DNA from: Deltaproteobacteria bacterium
Lineage (GTDB): Bacteria > Desulfobacterota > DSM-4660 > Desulfatiglandales > Desulfatiglandaceae
Assembly (NCBI GenBank): GCA_019307645.1
Contig: JAFDJF010000159.1
Location: 1 to 7,194, forward strand
Direction of reading: 5' to 3'
DNA: 7,194 nucleotides
Below the pieces are notes generated by a model. That model was not told the origin of the DNA. It did not search any database and saw only the letters and a program-made list of their open reading frames with translations. Positions 6,124-7,194 of the stretch are shown piece after piece (within the stretch, counting starts at the first letter, position 1; each line of letters begins with the position of its first letter). The translations under genes were made by a program, and so were the position numbers.

Positions 6124-6161
6124 TTGACGAATGTTACAATTGATTATTGAATATTCGTTCA
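6124..6161 (+). promoter_or_regulatory. Putative promoter/operator region of the acyl-CoA synthetase gene
   Basis: An extended -10-like TGTTACAAT (6132-6140) would start transcription near 6147; alternatively TTGACG (6124-6129) may act as a -35 with a poor TTGAAT (6147-6152) 17 bp on. Inverted ACGAAT (6127-6132) and ATTCGT (6153-6158) bracket this zone, and TGAATATTCGTTCA (6148-6161) has TGAA..TTCA ends, as do several TetR-type fatty-acid regulator operators. No regulator gene is in the window, so this is a tentative reading. Confidence 0.35.
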
Positions 6162-6176
6162 TAAGAGAGGTGTGAT

Positions 6177-7194
6177 ATGACCATCTGGATGACTTTTGAA
6201 AGGGCGTTGAAGTTATATCCTGAAAAGATTGCTTTGATCGACGGCGACATCTCGTACACCTACCAACAGATCGGTGATGCATTTCTGGAAGTCTACTATG
6301 CGGCAGCCAGCCTAGGGGCCATTCTCAATCCGATCAATTACCGACTAGCAGCTAAAGAGATTGCGTTCATTTTAAACAACGCCGGCACTCGGTGGTTAAT
6401 CGCGGGAACGCGTTTTGCTTCATTGGTAAAAGGGGCGCTGAGAGAAGGTGTCCCACTTGAAGGAATTCTCTGGATTGGGGAAATGCCACAAGAAACCATC
6501 GCAATTGATTCCTATGGTTATGAGAATGCCATCTCCGCCCATCCCGGGTCATTTGAGGCTGTTGCTGCTGATGAAAACCAGATCGCGCATCTTTACTATA
6601 CGAGCGGTACCACCGGACAACCCAAAGGTGTGACGCTCACCCATAAAAACGTCTGCTACCATGCACTGGGGGCCATAGCCGAAATCAAGCTGGTGGACAC
6701 TGACATCTGGGGGCATATAGCGCCCATGTTTCATTTAGCCGATGCATGGGCCACATTTGCCATAACCTGGGTGGGCGGGCGCCATGTCATGGTAAGTCAA
6801 TTCGATGCCGAAACCGTCATGTCCGCCATTGAAAAAGAAAAGATCACCCTGAGCAATCTGATTCCCACCATGCTCAATCAGATCATCAAACATCCACGGG
6901 TGAAGGATTATCAATTTTCAAGCCTGAGGGTAATCCTCAGCGGCGGGGCCCCCATCGCGCCGGAATTGGTTCGAGACATTATGCACACTTTTGGCTGCGA
7001 TTACGTTCAGACCTACGGCATGACCGAAACCAGTCCGTATTTAACCCTTAGCATCCTCAAAGAGCATCTGAAGAAACTCCCGCCTGAAGAACAATTAAGA
7101 TACAAATCCAAAACCGGTCGGCCGTTCATCGGCGTGGATCTAAAAGTTGTAAATGACAGAGGCGTACCAATTGCTGCCGATGAACAACAGGTGG
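6177..7194 (+). CDS. AMP-forming acyl-CoA synthetase/ligase (3' partial, with N-terminal in-frame deletion)
   Basis: The 339 visible codons belong to the ANL adenylate-forming superfamily, closest in style to medium/long-chain fatty-acid-CoA ligases. These activate a carboxylate with ATP to an acyl-AMP and then transfer it to CoA. The P-loop motif YTSGTTGQPKG is at residues 141-151, the FHL segment has H186, SGGAPI starts at 255, and QTYGMTE (278-284) is the adenine-binding motif; the TGRPFIGVDLKVV segment follows. The C-terminal domain lies beyond the window. The ATG at 6177 is preceded by GAGAGG at a spacing of six. Residues 27-44 read YTYQQIGDAFLEVYYAAA. Family members normally carry about 30 more residues between the YxQI helix and FLEVYYAA (helix, LGV..GD.VA strand, N..E), so an internal in-frame deletion is apparent. 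The frame is otherwise open. Substrate is unknown, and activity is doubtful if the deletion is real. Confidence 0.9.
   Translation, partial: MTIWMTFERALKLYPEKIALIDGDISYTYQQIGDAFLEVYYAAASLGAILNPINYRLAAKEIAFILNNAGTRWLIAGTRFASLVKGALREGVPLEGILWIGEMPQETIAIDSYGYENAISAHPGSFEAVAADENQIAHLYYTSGTTGQPKGVTLTHKNVCYHALGAIAEIKLVDTDIWGHIAPMFHLADAWATFAITWVGGRHVMVSQFDAETVMSAIEKEKITLSNLIPTMLNQIIKHPRVKDYQFSSLRVILSGGAPIAPELVRDIMHTFGCDYVQTYGMTETSPYLTLSILKEHLKKLPPEEQLRYKSKTGRPFIGVDLKVVNDRGVPIAADEQQV

Noticed and set aside
6367..6734. Minus-strand and alternate plus-strand short frames within the synthetase
   Set aside because: The main frame carries the P-loop, SGGAP and YGMTE motifs. The others are shadows.

Overview
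The window reads as a bacterial chromosome fragment, most likely from a sulfate-reducing or syntrophic member of the Desulfobacterota (former Deltaproteobacteria). The lineage call is an inference. It rests on beta-oxidation type genes, a secreted protease ending in a dockerin-like Cys-bracketed tag, and a short palindromic element with GTAAAAAGTCG-type ends that I associate with such genomes. No 16S rRNA or taxonomic marker gene is present.

Left part (1-3306, + strand): the 3' 1,101 codons of a large secreted or surface protein. It contains the end of a fibronectin-III-like domain, two bacterial Ig-like domains, a beta-rich domain and a gingipain-like (peptidase family C25) catalytic domain with a visible His/Cys dyad. 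After these come a region resembling the C25 propeptide (downstream of the protease instead of upstream), another beta-sandwich and a C-terminal dockerin-like EF-hand tag between two cysteines. The N-terminus lies outside the window.

Middle scar (3307-3899): a 14-codon signal-peptide-like start that runs into a stop, then a decayed acyl-CoA dehydrogenase fragment (in-frame TAG, one-base deletion, both ends lost), then AT-rich DNA with a short imperfect direct repeat and a possible mobile-element end. This looks like a recombination junction.

Minus-strand block (3900-5859): a solitary AAA_14/DUF4143 ATPase with its own sigma70-like promoter, and a CspA-type cold-shock protein with a strong Shine-Dalgarno, a leader of about 120 nt, a good promoter and a bidirectional-looking terminator. 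Between them lie a 137-bp inverted-repeat element and a degenerate 8-bp tandem repeat.

Right end (6177-7194, + strand): the start of an AMP-forming acyl-CoA synthetase, transcribed divergently from the cold-shock gene. Its reading frame is open, but about 30 residues of the normal N-terminal domain appear to be missing through an in-frame deletion. The dead acyl-CoA dehydrogenase and this synthetase could be remnants of one fatty-acid degradation locus, but that is speculative. I see no CRISPR array, rRNA or tRNA gene, and no coherent new multi-gene system. The most unusual item is the domain order and C-terminal tag of the C25 protease.
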